From: Flectonema sp. DT1601
Lineage: Eukaryota; Euglenozoa; Diplonemea; Diplonemida; Diplonemidae
DNA: 64,000 nucleotides
Direction: 5' to 3'
Assembly: GCA_964019425.1 (NCBI GenBank)
Contig: OZ025814.1
Span: 944,001-1,008,000 of the forward strand
Shown here: one piece after another, positions 20,825-31,407 of the stretch
Position numbering within the stretch: position 1 is the stretch's first letter
Layout: every line of letters begins with the position of its first letter
Translations under genes and position numbers: made by a program
Notes under the pieces: model-generated
Seen by the model: only the letters and a program-made list of their open reading frames with translations
Databases searched by the model: none
What the model was told of the DNA's origin: nothing

Positions 20825-22675
20825 ATGTCATCCGCTCCACTTGTTCATCATGCCAGATCGCCGCCTTCTAGAGGACTAGGACTGTCATGGCATGGAATTA
20901 CTTATGATGTGAAGGTTGGAAAGGATAAGGGAGATGAGAAAGGCTGGAAGCAAATCCTCAACGGAGTCAGCGGGCAGATCAACAGCGGAAGGCTGTGCTG
21001 CATCATGGGACCTTCTGGAGCAGGGAAGTCTTCGCTGCTAAATGTTCTCGCTGGTAGAGTAGGTGGCTCCAATAAAGTGGTTGGGGGCGACATGAAGTTG
21101 AACGGCAAGACACTGGATCCACGAGTATTCCGTGAGAAGGTGGCATACGTGATGCAGGAGGACGCGTTGTTTGCAACACAAACACCTCATGAGGCGTTGC
21201 ACTTCTCCGCCTCCCTTCGTAATCCTGGCATGTCTTTTGATGAACGACATGATATGGTTGACGAAACTATTGAAAAGCTTCGCCTGCAAAAGTGCCGCAA
21301 CACATATGCAGGCAGCATTTCTTTGGCTGGGCTTTCTGGGGGTGAGAAGAAGAGAACTGCCATTGGTATCGAACTGGTGTCAGACCCGTCTTATTTGTTT
21401 TTGGATGAACCGACCTCCGGACTGGACAGCTATGCCGCGTACGTTGTTTGTGAGACGTTGCGAAAGTTAGCTAACGGAGAGTACGACGGAGTTCAGAGAG
21501 TTGTAGTGGCAACAATCCATCAGCCGTCCTCGGAAGTTTTTGAGCTGTTCGACGACGTGATTTTGATGTCAGCAGGGAACACGGTGTACAACGGTCCCCG
21601 TCAGCAGATGAGTGAGCACTTTGACAACTGCGGGTACCCTGCGAGAGAAGGACACAATCCTGCTGATCACGTGATGTTTACGATGCAATTGGAAGACCAA
21701 AACAATGAGGAAAAGCTCCTCAGCACTAAATGGAAGGAACTGAAGCCTGCTGATAAAACGCGCAATTCCCTCCGAGAATCGTATTCCGAAGACGCAATGA
21801 ACAAGAAAGCAAAGGCCGGTTACATTAAGCAGTTTGGGACTCTCACAAAAAGAGAAGCTAAGAATGTAGTTCGTGACAAGGCAGGGTTGATAGCCCGGTT
21901 TGGTACTACGATATTCCTTAATCTGATTATTGGGTTCGTATTTAAGGGAGTTGGTGAAGCGACATACGAAAAATGGGGAACTGAAACCGGAACTGCCAAC
22001 CACTTTGGTGCACTTGCTCAGTTAGCCATTGGTGGTATGTTTGGTCTGGCACAGCCAATGTTGTTGTCATTCCCTTTGGAGAGACCTGTATTCTTAAGAG
22101 AATACGCCACCGGTACGTACGATAGCATTCCGTACTTCATTAGTAAGCTGCTTATTGAGATCCCGATGACTATTGTTCAAACCCTCGTAATGTTTATCAT
22201 AGCGTATTGGTTGATGGAATTGAATGGTAACTTCTTTTACATGGTGCTTGCGACTTCATTGTTGGGTTTAGTATCTTCCTCAACGGCTGTCCTTCTCGGG
22301 TCATTCTCCAGCAACCCGCAGATGGCTATTCAGCTCGCCCCGTTGCTATTTGTTCCGCAGTTTCTATTTTCTGGTTTCTTTATTGCGACAAGCTTCATTC
22401 CGTCGTACTTGCGCTGGTCGCAGTACCTGTGCTCTCTGAAGTACGGAGTTAACTTGTTAATGATTGCTGAGTACCGTGACATTCCACACATCAGTGGCCT
22501 CACTCCTATTCAGGAATTTGAAGTTATTGCTATCAGAGATGGGTTGTTGAACAGGAACGACGTTAATATTGATCACGATTGGATTTATGTCGGTATTATG
22601 ATGGGTGTCTTTGTCTTCTTCCGTGCTACAGCCTGCATAGTTCTCGCAAGAAAAGGAGCGTCTCTGAGTTCATAA
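20825..22675 (+). CDS. ABCG-type half-transporter, copy 2
   Basis: 616 residues, colinear with copy 1. Walker A (GPSGAGKSS), signature (LSGGEKKR), Walker B (LFLDEPTSGLDS) and H-loop (TIHQPSS) are all intact, followed by six hydrophobic segments. The first ~18 residues differ completely from copy 1, as do the 5' flanks. From GLGLSWHG onward the two genes share tracts of near-perfect DNA identity, for example 15555-15905 against 21337-21687, broken by diverged tracts in the linker (about residues 290-345) and in transmembrane segments. This suggests an older duplication refreshed by gene conversion. The two products could form a heterodimer. A CAG lies 16 nt before the ATG. Confidence 0.95.
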   Translation: MSSAPLVHHARSPPSRGLGLSWHGITYDVKVGKDKGDEKGWKQILNGVSGQINSGRLCCIMGPSGAGKSSLLNVLAGRVGGSNKVVGGDMKLNGKTLDPRVFREKVAYVMQEDALFATQTPHEALHFSASLRNPGMSFDERHDMVDETIEKLRLQKCRNTYAGSISLAGLSGGEKKRTAIGIELVSDPSYLFLDEPTSGLDSYAAYVVCETLRKLANGEYDGVQRVVVATIHQPSSEVFELFDDVILMSAGNTVYNGPRQQMSEHFDNCGYPAREGHNPADHVMFTMQLEDQNNEEKLLSTKWKELKPADKTRNSLRESYSEDAMNKKAKAGYIKQFGTLTKREAKNVVRDKAGLIARFGTTIFLNLIIGFVFKGVGEATYEKWGTETGTANHFGALAQLAIGGMFGLAQPMLLSFPLERPVFLREYATGTYDSIPYFISKLLIEIPMTIVQTLVMFIIAYWLMELNGNFFYMVLATSLLGLVSSSTAVLLGSFSSNPQMAIQLAPLLFVPQFLFSGFFIATSFIPSYLRWSQYLCSLKYGVNLLMIAEYRDIPHISGLTPIQEFEVIAIRDGLLNRNDVNIDHDWIYVGIMMGVFVFFRATACIVLARKGASLSS

Positions 22676-23784
22676 ATATGTCGAAGATGTCGCGCCATCT
22701 GTGCGATGAACTTTTACAGCAACCACAGCTAAGGGACACTTGGGGCCCTTTTGTGTTTTGCTTAAGATGTTGATTTACTATTTCTCTTTTTTCTTTATTG
22801 TTCCTCTCTATTTATATCCGTCCAGTACTAGTTGTTGTCAAAACGTCAGCTTTACATTTAAACCGAATTGGAATTCCCTTCGAGAAACAACAGCAACTCA
22901 AGTTGTTGAATAATTGCAGTCACTTGGGGCCCTTTGTGTTTTGCTTAAGTGGTTTCTTACTAATTCTTTTTTTTTTTTCTTTATTGTTTTACAGGGTCCC
23001 ATTTAGTCATTTTGCGATTAAATAATATAAAATTCTTTTTATTTATTCCTCTCTATTTGTATCCATGTAGTTCTCTGCATTTCCGGTTGCTTGCCACCAC
23101 TAGCTTTATATTTGAACCGAATTGGAATTCCCTTCGGGAAACAACAGCAACACAATTTATCAATGTACTGCTGTTCGAAGAAAGATTTATTCTTTTTTTT
23201 ATTTGACACTCTACAAATATTGTCAAAGACGACTTGTTGTGTTTAGCCGATACGTACCTCTCGTATCTGGCAGGAAGCCGATCTATTCGGTGCACCAGCC
23301 TCCCTTTTTTTTATGCGTTCTTTGCACGGAATCCTCCCCCGGACTCTAAATTATTATTTGAGATCTCCTTTTGCATTTTATTGTCATTTTTATTGTACAA
23401 AACATGCTTTGAGTGCGTGCATGCGTAGTATGCTACCTAACGTCTTGTTTTGAGTGTGTTAAAGCACTCTAATTGTATTCATTTCTTCCAAAATGATATC
23501 TTCCCGTTCACTTATCTAACTGCGAACTCTATCAACTAACTCCGGATGATTTAACTGGAAAGGCTTCTCGATAAAATCGAGTTCTTTTTAGTTTTACCTG
23601 GTCTCTCTCTTGTTCTTGTTTTGGGGGTTAAGTTTCATTACCTTGCTCATTTCTAATTCTCAAATAGCTAATATATGATGACTGAGGGTTCCTAATGCAG
23701 ATGACTGCTGGTAGATGTTTGCTTCGGTAGTTTTGTAATTTAAAACACCCTTCACAGCTTCCTTAACACTACCACTTAATAATA
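22676..23784. other. Intergenic with internal duplication
   Basis: A segment starting CACTTGGGGCCC and including AACCGAATTGGAATTCCCTT is present twice (about 22737-22900 and 22921-23155, the second interrupted). No supported ORF: frames of 60-80 codons here lack homology and overlap on both strands. A CAG at 23755-23757 lies 27 nt before the next ATG. Confidence 0.55.
22737..23155. repeat. Imperfect tandem duplication 3' of ABCG copy 2
   Basis: Two units share CACTTGGGGCCCTTT..GTGTTTTGCTTAAG, TTCCTCTCTATTT.TATCC and AACCGAATTGGAATTCCCTTCG.GAAACAACAGCAAC. They are separated by about 184 bp and diverged by indels. Confidence 0.65.
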
Positions 23785-24144
23785 ATGATGCGCTCATCAA
23801 TGACTGCTTTCACTAGAGCTGCTGGTGTGAGAGGATACGCCATCCCTGTTAAGACTGTTTGCAGAGAGTGGAGAATGAAAGTTGACAATGAGGAAACCGC
23901 TGAGAAGATCGACGCCCTCTTGGCTGATGTCCAGACTAAGATCCCTCAGGGAGCAAACATTGAAAGACTTGTTTGCAAGGCTGCCTGGGACTACAAGGTT
24001 CAGGTCTCCGTCCCATTAGAAACTTTCGGAGAGTGGAAGGGATCTGAATTCGCCCCAGAAGCTGACTTTGTTAGTGGAGCCAGTTCCACCAGTGGAGTTA
24101 CCAATGTTGAGGCCCAGAGCTACGTCTGGGAGAAAAAGAACTAA
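23785..24144 (+). CDS. Small probable mitochondrial protein, unrecognised
   Basis: 119 residues. The N-terminus (MMRSSMTAFTRAAGVRGYA) is basic, hydroxylated and free of acidic residues, as in a mitochondrial presequence. The rest is soluble and acidic, with two cysteines and the stretch WRMKVDNEETAEKIDALLADVQ predicted helical. Codon use is clean and G/C-ending, unlike the flanking DNA, which suggests a well-expressed gene, perhaps a small subunit of a respiratory or ATP synthase complex. I do not recognise the family. A CAG acceptor-like site lies 27 nt before the ATG, and an AATAAA at 24397-24402 follows. Confidence 0.75.
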   Translation: MMRSSMTAFTRAAGVRGYAIPVKTVCREWRMKVDNEETAEKIDALLADVQTKIPQGANIERLVCKAAWDYKVQVSVPLETFGEWKGSEFAPEADFVSGASSTSGVTNVEAQSYVWEKKN

Positions 24145-24698
24145 AAAAGTAGGTTTGGAAATTACAAGCACTCCGTTAGCTACGTAGTCGTCTCCCGCCC
24201 GTTCAACGTCGCTGTCCGGAGAGCTTTGTCTGAAAACAACTTTTGTGTGAAACACTCGATCGCTTAAGAAATGAAAACTAAAAAGAAAGAAGAAACCCCC
24301 TCAGCAACTAGTGCATCTGTCAACGTCTTCAAGAAGACGTTTCCCAAGGGAGATCACTTTTTGAACTGAGTACAAAGAATAGAAAATAGTTTCACAAATA
24401 AAGTTTACGCTGGTCTGCCTGCGGTTTACCTCAGGAGAGCACCAAATTAACTGTTACGTTGCGGACTTCAAGAATTAATTAAGTGCGTGATTTCATGTAA
24501 AAAAAACAATCGGGATTTGTGGAGACTTCTGCAGAGCTTACCCATTATGAATAATTGTCGTAGAATGTGTTTTTAATTATTTTCTTTTCAGAAGCAGCGA
24601 GGGAACAATAATGCGGCTTGTTGCTAACAACACATTATTTTAGGAGCGTCTGAAGTAACTAATCGTGGGAATCTTATTTCAGTAACAGATATTCACAA
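24145..24698. other. Intergenic, 0.55 kb, with palindrome and poly(A) signal
   Basis: Contains a perfect 9-bp hairpin with a 2-nt loop (24322-24341) and AATAAA at 24397-24402, consistent with the 3' end of the upstream gene. A CAG at 24680-24682 lies 16 nt before the next ATG. Confidence 0.55.
24322..24341. other. 9-bp perfect hairpin in 3' flank
   Basis: AACGTCTTC-AA-GAAGACGTT, about 180 nt after the stop of the small mitochondrial-type gene and 55 nt before AATAAA, so probably inside its 3'UTR. Confidence 0.5.
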
Positions 24699-25604
24699 AT
24701 GATGGACACATCCGAAATTGAGAAGTTTTTCAAAGATGAGAATGATCAGATTAAAATCGACAGAGACAGTGCTGCAACAACTGTCGCTGCAGCGGTGGCG
24801 GCTGCTGGAGAATCAAAGATCGCAATCGTCACAAGTGGCGGGACACAAATTCCACTTGAAAGAAATGAAGTTCGATGTGTAACCAACTTCTCAACTGGGA
24901 ACAGGGGAGCATCCTGTGCAGAGTACCTACTACGATATGGATACACAGTTATTTTTATAACTAAAAAGAGATCTCTGCAACCATACACCAGACGCTTTGA
25001 TCCAGAAGAATTGATCCGCAGCATGCAAGTCAGCGGCACTGAGGTGACGCTCAATAGTGAAGTCATCGCTGAGGCAGTTGCGGAACAACAGAAATATGGA
25101 AGTCAGTTGTTCACTGTTCCGTTTAGTAATTTAACGGAATATTTATATTTGTTAAAAACTGTTGGAGAAGCCTTGCGACCAGTTGCAAAGAAGACTCTTT
25201 GGCTGTTGGGTGCTGCAGTCAGTGACTACTACATCCCGTGGGGTGACATGGCGGAACACAAAATTCAATCTCGTGCTGGGGAATCAACTCTTTCCTTATC
25301 ATTTGAGAAGACACCAAAAGTATTAGGTCACATTAATGGTATTTGGTGTCCTCATTCTTTTATGATTAGTTTCAAGTTAGAAACTGACAGCGAGATTTTA
25401 GAATCCAAAGCCCGGCAATCACTCTCTCTCTACAAGGGAGCGTTATGTGTTGCTAATCTTCTACAAACTTACAAAAGGGAGTGCTGGATATACAAAGGAG
25501 GTGATGATGGTGCTATCCACTTACAGACTGAGAGTGGTGACATAGAAAAGTCACTTATTGAGAAGTTGGTAGTAACACACGATGAGTTTATTTCTGGGAA
25601 TTAA
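24699..25604 (+). CDS. PPCS: Phosphopantothenate-cysteine ligase (PPCS), coenzyme A synthesis
   Basis: 301 residues, eukaryotic length. It joins 4'-phosphopantothenate and cysteine using a nucleoside triphosphate, the second step from pantothenate to coenzyme A, in the cytosol. Visible family features: the nucleotide-binding start [14 protein letters not shown] (about residues 41-54), [22 protein letters not shown] (about 61-82), [20 protein letters not shown], and the FEKTPKVL and SFKLETD motifs near the C-terminus. In eukaryotes this ligase is usually separate from the decarboxylase, as here. The Ala-rich stretch at residues 26-38 is probably a flexible lead-in. A CAG lies 16 nt before the ATG, and a perfect hairpin (25654-25683) follows 50 nt after the stop. 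Confidence 0.92.
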   Translation: MMDTSEIEKFFKDENDQIKIDRDSAATTVAAAVAAAGESKIAIVTSGGTQIPLERNEVRCVTNFSTGNRGASCAEYLLRYGYTVIFITKKRSLQPYTRRFDPEELIRSMQVSGTEVTLNSEVIAEAVAEQQKYGSQLFTVPFSNLTEYLYLLKTVGEALRPVAKKTLWLLGAAVSDYYIPWGDMAEHKIQSRAGESTLSLSFEKTPKVLGHINGIWCPHSFMISFKLETDSEILESKARQSLSLYKGALCVANLLQTYKRECWIYKGGDDGAIHLQTESGDIEKSLIEKLVVTHDEFISGN

Positions 25605-26115
25605 ATAAAAGATAACTGACTCTGAAAACAAAGAAAGAAACCAATGACAGAACTACTTGAGATGAGATACCACTTCTCAAGTATTACTTTTGTACCATTA
25701 GCTTACTTCTTATCGTCTAACAGATAACAAGAAAAGCAAAACAAAAATAAAAATAAAAAGAACGCCTGTGAGTCAATAGCTTAAACATCTGAGAGAACAA
25801 AACCAAAAGGCACATTTGACCTTCAAGTGAACATCAGCTATGAATAGCTTTAGTGAGATCCTTGAATGGAAGAGTCTCTTTTGAGTTAATACTTCCCTCG
25901 CCTTGATATGAAGTAAACGCCACGTAATTTCAAAATATTTTTTCTTATTGCCACCCTAACATGCAACTTATAAATATTTTATTGTACTCCTCCTCGTTGA
26001 TATCATTTCATTAATCAGATTCACAGCAGATGTTCTCAACTTTGAGATAGTTAACAGAAGTAATTGTGTTGAATATTTATAACAAAACTTTATTACTAAA
26101 CAAGTAGAAGACAAC
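25605..26115. other. Intergenic, 0.5 kb
   Basis: Contains the 9-bp hairpin 25654-25683. CAG sites at 26016-26018 and 26055-26057 lie 97 and 58 nt before the SLC6 ATG. No ORF supported. Confidence 0.45.
25654..25683. other. 9-bp perfect hairpin in 3' flank of PPCS
   Basis: TACTTGAGA (25654-25662) and TCTCAAGTA (25675-25683) with a 12-nt loop, 50 nt after the PPCS stop codon. Confidence 0.5.
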
Positions 26116-27960
26116 ATGGCCATCAGGGGAGTAGAACAGGCTGGACCATTCCTGTTGTTAGATGACTGCGATGTTCCAATGGATGACGCAATCGCTGGTT
26201 TAGATGCTGGTGAAGGAAATGAGCAACAAGTGAGAGTTACTGAAGCACCAATAATGAGAAGAATAATACCTGACCACACAGGTGATAACATACTACCTGA
26301 AGGGTTACCACCTGGTCATCCTGAATGGCCTGGTCCAGCTAGTGTTGATAGTGATGGAAGACAGCAGTGGGGATCAAGTTTTGATTATATTGTTGTTCTG
26401 TTAGGTTACGCTATTGGTATCGGGAATGTTTGGAGATTCCCTTACCTTGCAGGAAAGCATGGTGGTGGAGCTTTCCTTTTCCCATATCTGATTTGCCTCT
26501 TCACTGTCTCCGCTCCATTATTCATAATGGAATTAGCTTTGGGACAAAACACTCGCTGTAGTACTGTTCAGTGCTTTAGAAGATTTGAAGCAAAATGGGT
26601 TGGCGTCGCCCTGGCTAGTACTGCGATGATCTTTTCTGTTTGTACATATTACAATGTGTTACTCGCTTATTGTATAATATATCTTCAGGGATCTTTTTCT
26701 GATCCCCTACCTTGGACTGATGCTGCGCTTGCGAAAACACACAAAGACGTAGAATACCTTCACACTACTAGTAGCGCTGAATACTATTGGGAAGCTGTTG
26801 TTTTACATAAACTTCCGAAAGGCGATCCTTCAACATTTGGGGGGTTGGAAATGCATTTGGTACTAGCACTCGGTATCATTTGGATGTTTGTATTCCTAGC
26901 TTTGTGTAATGGGATTCAGAGCTCTTCTAAAGCTGCTTACATTACTGTTCCGCTACCAATCATATTATTGATTGTTATGTTCTTCAGAGCTGTAACACTT
27001 GATGGTTCTGGTGACGGTATCGATTATTATACAAAGTTTGATGGTGAAAAGATATTTAAAATAGACGTCTGGGTTGCAGCTTGCGGTCAGATCTTGTTTT
27101 CTCTCTCTCCGGGAATGGGGACAGCGATTACTATGAGTTCATACACAAAGCCTGGAGAAGATGTTTATAAAGTTGGGATTATGATTGCCGTGTGCAACAG
27201 TACCTTCAGCATCCTAGCCGGGTTCGTTGTGTTTGCTTTACTGGGACACATGTCTCATAATACGGGAGTCCCTGTCGAAACCCTCGCAGAATCGAGCGGC
27301 GCCGGACTTGCCTTTGTAGCGTTAGCGGAAGGTATCAGCAAGTTCGAATCCGGATCTAACTTCTTTTCTGCCCTCTTTTTCGTTATGTTACTCTGCCTAG
27401 GTCTTGACTCCACCTTTGCTTGGGTTGAAACTTTCAATGCAGTAGTTGACGACTACATCACGGAACGTCTTCGAAGGGGAAAACTTTTTCCTGGAAGGTT
27501 AGGTAACTATTTCGGTGATGATTGGCGTCCAACAAAAGCCCAGCTTGCTGGTTCAACAGCTTTACTGCTTTACTTAGTTAGTTTACCTTACTGTACACGA
27601 GGTGGTTTTTATTTACTCGATGTGGTTGATCACTATTGTGCGACGTATGTCCTCCTCGCTGTTTGTTTCTTAGAAGCCATCATCGTGAAGTATCATTTTG
27701 GTTTTGATAGACTGGTAAGACATATAAACCTCGCGGGTAATCGAAACATATCAGTGATATGGACTTACTGTTGGGCTTGGATAGCTCCTGGATTCTGTCT
27801 GTTGCTGTTCTTCGGAGTGTTTATTGGAGACATTGTAGACACTTATGAGAATTACAAGACAGCCTATATTGTGATAGGTAACTTATCAGCCTGGTTACCA
27901 CTCTCACTGATACCTGGATATATGTTCATCAGAGCAATTGTGAAGTGGCGGAAAGGATGA
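26116..27960 (+). CDS. SLC6-family sodium:neurotransmitter/amino-acid symporter
   Basis: 614 residues with about 12 hydrophobic helices. An 85-residue cytoplasmic N-terminus precedes WGSSFDYIVVLLGYAIG and GIGNVWRFPYLAGKHGGGAF, the hallmark of transmembrane helix 1 and the first loop, which carry sodium- and substrate-contacting backbone. The position that is Asp in monoamine carriers of animals is Gly here (GYAIGIGN), so an amino acid or similar zwitterion is the likelier substrate. Later motifs include FSLSPGMGTAITMSSY (helix 6 and 7 region) and LGLDSTFAWVETF (helix 8), both with sodium-site residues. Sits in the plasma membrane or an endosomal membrane. The 3' flank carries a bulged stem-loop and AATAAA at 28178-28183. 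Confidence 0.93.
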   Translation: MAIRGVEQAGPFLLLDDCDVPMDDAIAGLDAGEGNEQQVRVTEAPIMRRIIPDHTGDNILPEGLPPGHPEWPGPASVDSDGRQQWGSSFDYIVVLLGYAIGIGNVWRFPYLAGKHGGGAFLFPYLICLFTVSAPLFIMELALGQNTRCSTVQCFRRFEAKWVGVALASTAMIFSVCTYYNVLLAYCIIYLQGSFSDPLPWTDAALAKTHKDVEYLHTTSSAEYYWEAVVLHKLPKGDPSTFGGLEMHLVLALGIIWMFVFLALCNGIQSSSKAAYITVPLPIILLIVMFFRAVTLDGSGDGIDYYTKFDGEKIFKIDVWVAACGQILFSLSPGMGTAITMSSYTKPGEDVYKVGIMIAVCNSTFSILAGFVVFALLGHMSHNTGVPVETLAESSGAGLAFVALAEGISKFESGSNFFSALFFVMLLCLGLDSTFAWVETFNAVVDDYITERLRRGKLFPGRLGNYFGDDWRPTKAQLAGSTALLLYLVSLPYCTRGGFYLLDVVDHYCATYVLLAVCFLEAIIVKYHFGFDRLVRHINLAGNRNISVIWTYCWAWIAPGFCLLLFFGVFIGDIVDTYENYKTAYIVIGNLSAWLPLSLIPGYMFIRAIVKWRKG

Positions 27961-29040
27961 AGCTCTCTTCCTTTCCAGTCAGACACTCTAACTCTACAGA
28001 CACAATCAGGTTGTGGAGTCGGTATACCCGACATCTCTATCTGTTTTAACACGGCGAGCAATCCTTTCATTTCGCTGCAATATACCCTCGGGCAGCAAAG
28101 GATTTGATACGCCCCAATGGGGTGGATAAATGTAGACCGATCCTCGTTTCTGTATTCTCCCTATTTTGATACAATACAATAAATGTTTAACAGTTTAATC
28201 GTATTTAAGTTATTAATCAGCGATGGACTTCAGACTTGTTGGCTGGGCGATTCGTATTTCAGACGGTCAGGACACGAATGTCTCAGAAGGAAGGTTTACT
28301 TGTTGGAGGATCCAGTAGTCTCATTGCGACCTCTCAGTAGATCGCTATGACACTTTAAGAAGCGACTGTAGTAACCATCTGCCCAGACACTGGTCTTTAA
28401 GTAATACAAAGCTGAGTTGCAACTTATTGACTTGTTGTTTTCTTACTCAAAAGTAAGACATGTAGCATCACTATTGTGAAAAATTAATTTACTCCCTTCC
28501 CCCCCCGAGAACTAACGAGGTATTTTAATTATTTCATTCCCCCTTTTTCTTTTTCTTTTTTCTCTCGTCTTTTTTTTTATTAATAACTTAAGTCGAAGTT
28601 ACGATGCCAAGGATCTGAAGTTGAATTTATTTTTATGTTTATTCGATCTGGTGGGGAGGGGGGGTCGGGGGGGAGGGTTTTCGAATTGAAATGATAATTT
28701 GATCATTACAAGAAATTAAAAAAAAAAAAAAAAAAAACATAAAAACCAGAGGAGAGAGAAAATCTAATAATATCCTTTGGTGACACTTGTTGAAAACCTT
28801 ATGTTCGACGATCGTTTCTGAATATTGTTGCAATTTAAAAAAATCGACCAGACATTACTTAATAAATTCCAATATCATTTTGGATAGTTAATAATGTCAT
28901 TTTAGTAGTAAAATGTTTTGTTCCTTTATTAGTTTCACGTGCAGCAGTCTTAAGAACATGCGGCATGAGAGTATTTTGGAACATCTTATTGTTGTTTTGA
29001 TATAATTATTTACTCTCCTCAGTCGGTATCGAAACAGCAA
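27961..29040. other. Intergenic, 1.1 kb
   Basis: The SLC6 3'UTR side has small hairpins (28017-28031 and 28060-28104) and AATAAA (28178-28183). Further on are a C-rich tract near 28500, a G-rich tract (about 28648-28677) and poly(A) near 28718-28738. A CAG at 29020-29022 lies 18 nt before the SLC26 ATG. Confidence 0.5.
28060..28104. other. Bulged 13-bp stem-loop in SLC6 3' flank
   Basis: AATCCTTT (28060-28067) pairs with AAAGGATT (28097-28104), and GCTGC (28074-28078) pairs with GCAGC (28092-28096), with a 6-nt bulge and a 13-nt loop. It lies about 100 nt after the stop and upstream of AATAAA. Confidence 0.5.
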
Positions 29041-30852
29041 ATGCTACGCGACGTTGAATCTGGTGAAGTGCGAAGTGAAGAACCAACAAATGGCATTCGA
29101 GTATTGAAATCGATGTCAAAGGAAGACGTACTAGCTGGACTCACAGTCGGAGTGATGGCAATCCCACAGTCCATGGCGTATGCGTACTTAGCAGGATTAG
29201 CTCCCATTTATGGATTATATGCAGCAGTGTTGCCCCCATTGACTTACGCCCTTCTTGGAAATAGTCGACAGCTACACGTTGGTCCAGTGTCGATGGTCTC
29301 ACTGATTACAGCAACTTGCGTAGCGAAGATCGATACTGCAGACGATCCCGTAAACAAAGCTGCTATTGCAACACTCTTGGCTGTATTAGCTGGAATTCTT
29401 CAAGTGCTCATGGGAACCTTTAAACTTGGTACGTTAGTTAACTTCGCAACAGCTCCCATCATTAGTGGATTCACTGCTGGTGCTTCAGTTGTCGTAATCG
29501 TTTCTCAAATGCAACACATCTTTGGAATATCTGTTGAGAATGGAATAACAACAATCCATACTTTTATCAACACGTTAAGTACAGTCGCAGGGGGTGTCAA
29601 CATTCCTTCACTGATTCTTGGCATCGTGTTTTTGATCTCACTGTGGGCAGCTAAAGCCCTGTCTCAGAGACACCCAAACATCGCAGCACTTAAGGCAGTC
29701 GGTCCCCTTTTTGTAGTTGTGTTGGGAACTTGCGTAACATTCGCATTGTCATTAGACAACAAAGGAGTGAAGATCATTGGAAAGGTTCCTTCAGGACTGC
29801 CTGGGATTACAGACTGGACGAATGTGTTCAAGGTTGTTGGAAGTGTAGAAGGTTTTTTTAAGGTTTTTTCTTCTGCGATGGCGATTTCATTTATCTCATT
29901 CATGGAATCTATCGCTGTTGCGAAAACCTTAGCGACTCACCACGGATATGAAGTTGAAGCTAATCGAGAACTTCTTGCTCTTGGAACAGCGAACTGCATC
30001 GGTTCCTTGTTTAATGCTTACGCTTGTGCTGGTGCCTTCAGCCGGTCAGCTGTCGCTTCTGGTGCAGGTGCTCGCACACAGGGAGCTGCTATTGTCGCCT
30101 CTTTTGTGGTTGCCCTTACACTTCTGTTCTTAACCACACTCTTCTTTTATCTTCCAAAAGGTGTACTCTCTGCTATCGTTGTTCATGCAGTCTGGGGTCT
30201 TATTAAGATATCTGACTTACTTAATCTGAGGAAGGTATCGATGAGAGATAGTTTACTTTGGATTATTGCTTTCACTGGAACACTCTACTCAGTCACAGCT
30301 GGACTACTGACAGCAGTTGGTATCAGTTGTATTATAATATTAAAAGACACAGCTAACCCAAGAGTTGAACTGATTGGAAGACTTCACGATACATTCGTAC
30401 CATCATCTCAGAGGGAAGATGTAGACACAGAATGGAATCAAGAAATTATAATTGTTGGAGTTTTTGGAAGTACTCTCCATGGTGGTGGTGCTCCAAGTCT
30501 GAAGTCATCACTCCTGTCGTTGTTACGATGTACTACTAAACATGTTCTTGTTATTGATTTGTCAACTGTTACTTCAATCGATACAACTTCTCTGACTTCA
30601 TTAAAAGATGTGTTGAGGACATTCAAAGAGATGCCACACTCAACAGCATGTTGTGTTGCAGGTGTCACTGATCCAGTTCGTCGTATTTTAGAAGCAGACC
30701 ATTCTCTCGAAAAGAGTCAAGTAGACGAGTCTGCTCGCCCTTTTCAGATCTTCGCAACTCTCTCTGATGCTGTCAGAAAATACAGCGATCAGCACTCTGA
30801 TCACGATGGGACTCCAAAGCTAAGAAGTTCTTCATATGTTTGGGGAGTTTAA
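29041..30852 (+). CDS. SLC26/SulP anion transporter with STAS domain
   Basis: 603 residues. A short cytoplasmic N-terminus leads into the SulP signature: DVLAGLTVGVMAIPQSMAYAYLAGL (about residues 30-54), then PIYGLYAAVLPPLTYALLGNSRQLHVGPVS. About 12-14 membrane helices follow up to about residue 440. A C-terminal STAS domain (about 460-590) has the typical core VLVIDLSTVTSIDTTSLTSLKDV. The family exchanges or co-transports sulfate, oxalate, bicarbonate or other anions across the plasma membrane. Length is at the short end, near bacterial and plant members. A CAG preceded by a pyrimidine tract lies 18 nt before the ATG. Confidence 0.95.
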   Translation: MLRDVESGEVRSEEPTNGIRVLKSMSKEDVLAGLTVGVMAIPQSMAYAYLAGLAPIYGLYAAVLPPLTYALLGNSRQLHVGPVSMVSLITATCVAKIDTADDPVNKAAIATLLAVLAGILQVLMGTFKLGTLVNFATAPIISGFTAGASVVVIVSQMQHIFGISVENGITTIHTFINTLSTVAGGVNIPSLILGIVFLISLWAAKALSQRHPNIAALKAVGPLFVVVLGTCVTFALSLDNKGVKIIGKVPSGLPGITDWTNVFKVVGSVEGFFKVFSSAMAISFISFMESIAVAKTLATHHGYEVEANRELLALGTANCIGSLFNAYACAGAFSRSAVASGAGARTQGAAIVASFVVALTLLFLTTLFFYLPKGVLSAIVVHAVWGLIKISDLLNLRKVSMRDSLLWIIAFTGTLYSVTAGLLTAVGISCIIILKDTANPRVELIGRLHDTFVPSSQREDVDTEWNQEIIIVGVFGSTLHGGGAPSLKSSLLSLLRCTTKHVLVIDLSTVTSIDTTSLTSLKDVLRTFKEMPHSTACCVAGVTDPVRRILEADHSLEKSQVDESARPFQIFATLSDAVRKYSDQHSDHDGTPKLRSSSYVWGV

Positions 30853-31407
30853 TAAGGAAGACTTGTACGTCTTGTTACCATCTGTCTTGAGTTCTTTAGA
30901 CAGCTGTCATCACTTCTACTACACAACATTTGGAGAACCTCTTCGAGGTAACGTAGCTCTGCAAATTATTCGATGCCGACTTTCGGTAAATAATGATCCG
31001 AAGATATTATTCTTTAAACTGTGATTGGTTATTCGTTTTCTTAATTTTTCTTTTCCCCTCGAGGGTTCAAAGTTCTTTTAGTCACTCACTGTGTAGCGAT
31101 ACCCTTGCTTGGGGATTTGGGGAGATTCTGCCCTTTTTTTTGCTCTCTTTTCAAAAAGCAGTTAGTAGTATCCTTCTGAGTGAAGTGGATCTACTTGTGA
31201 TCTGACTATCACATAAATCAAGATGTATAAAAACATTAAGAGACTATTGGTTAGCTAGGTTTGTGCTTTGTTTTCACAGATATCTCTGGAGGACACGAAG
31301 CATTTCAGTGGTTGACCAACTGAGGAGCAGAAACAATGGAAGCTATGATGTTTGTATTGTGGTTATTATAAATGTTAACTATTTTCTCTGCAGAACTAGT
31401 ATTCTAA
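30853..31407. other. Intergenic, 0.55 kb
   Basis: Small hairpins directly after the SLC26 stop (AAGAC/GTCTT at 30858-30873; ACCTC/GAGGT near 30938-30950). A GTTTGT near 31350 and the CAG at 31391-31393 are only about 45 nt apart, short for an intron here. The CAG lies 14 nt before the next ATG. Confidence 0.45.
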
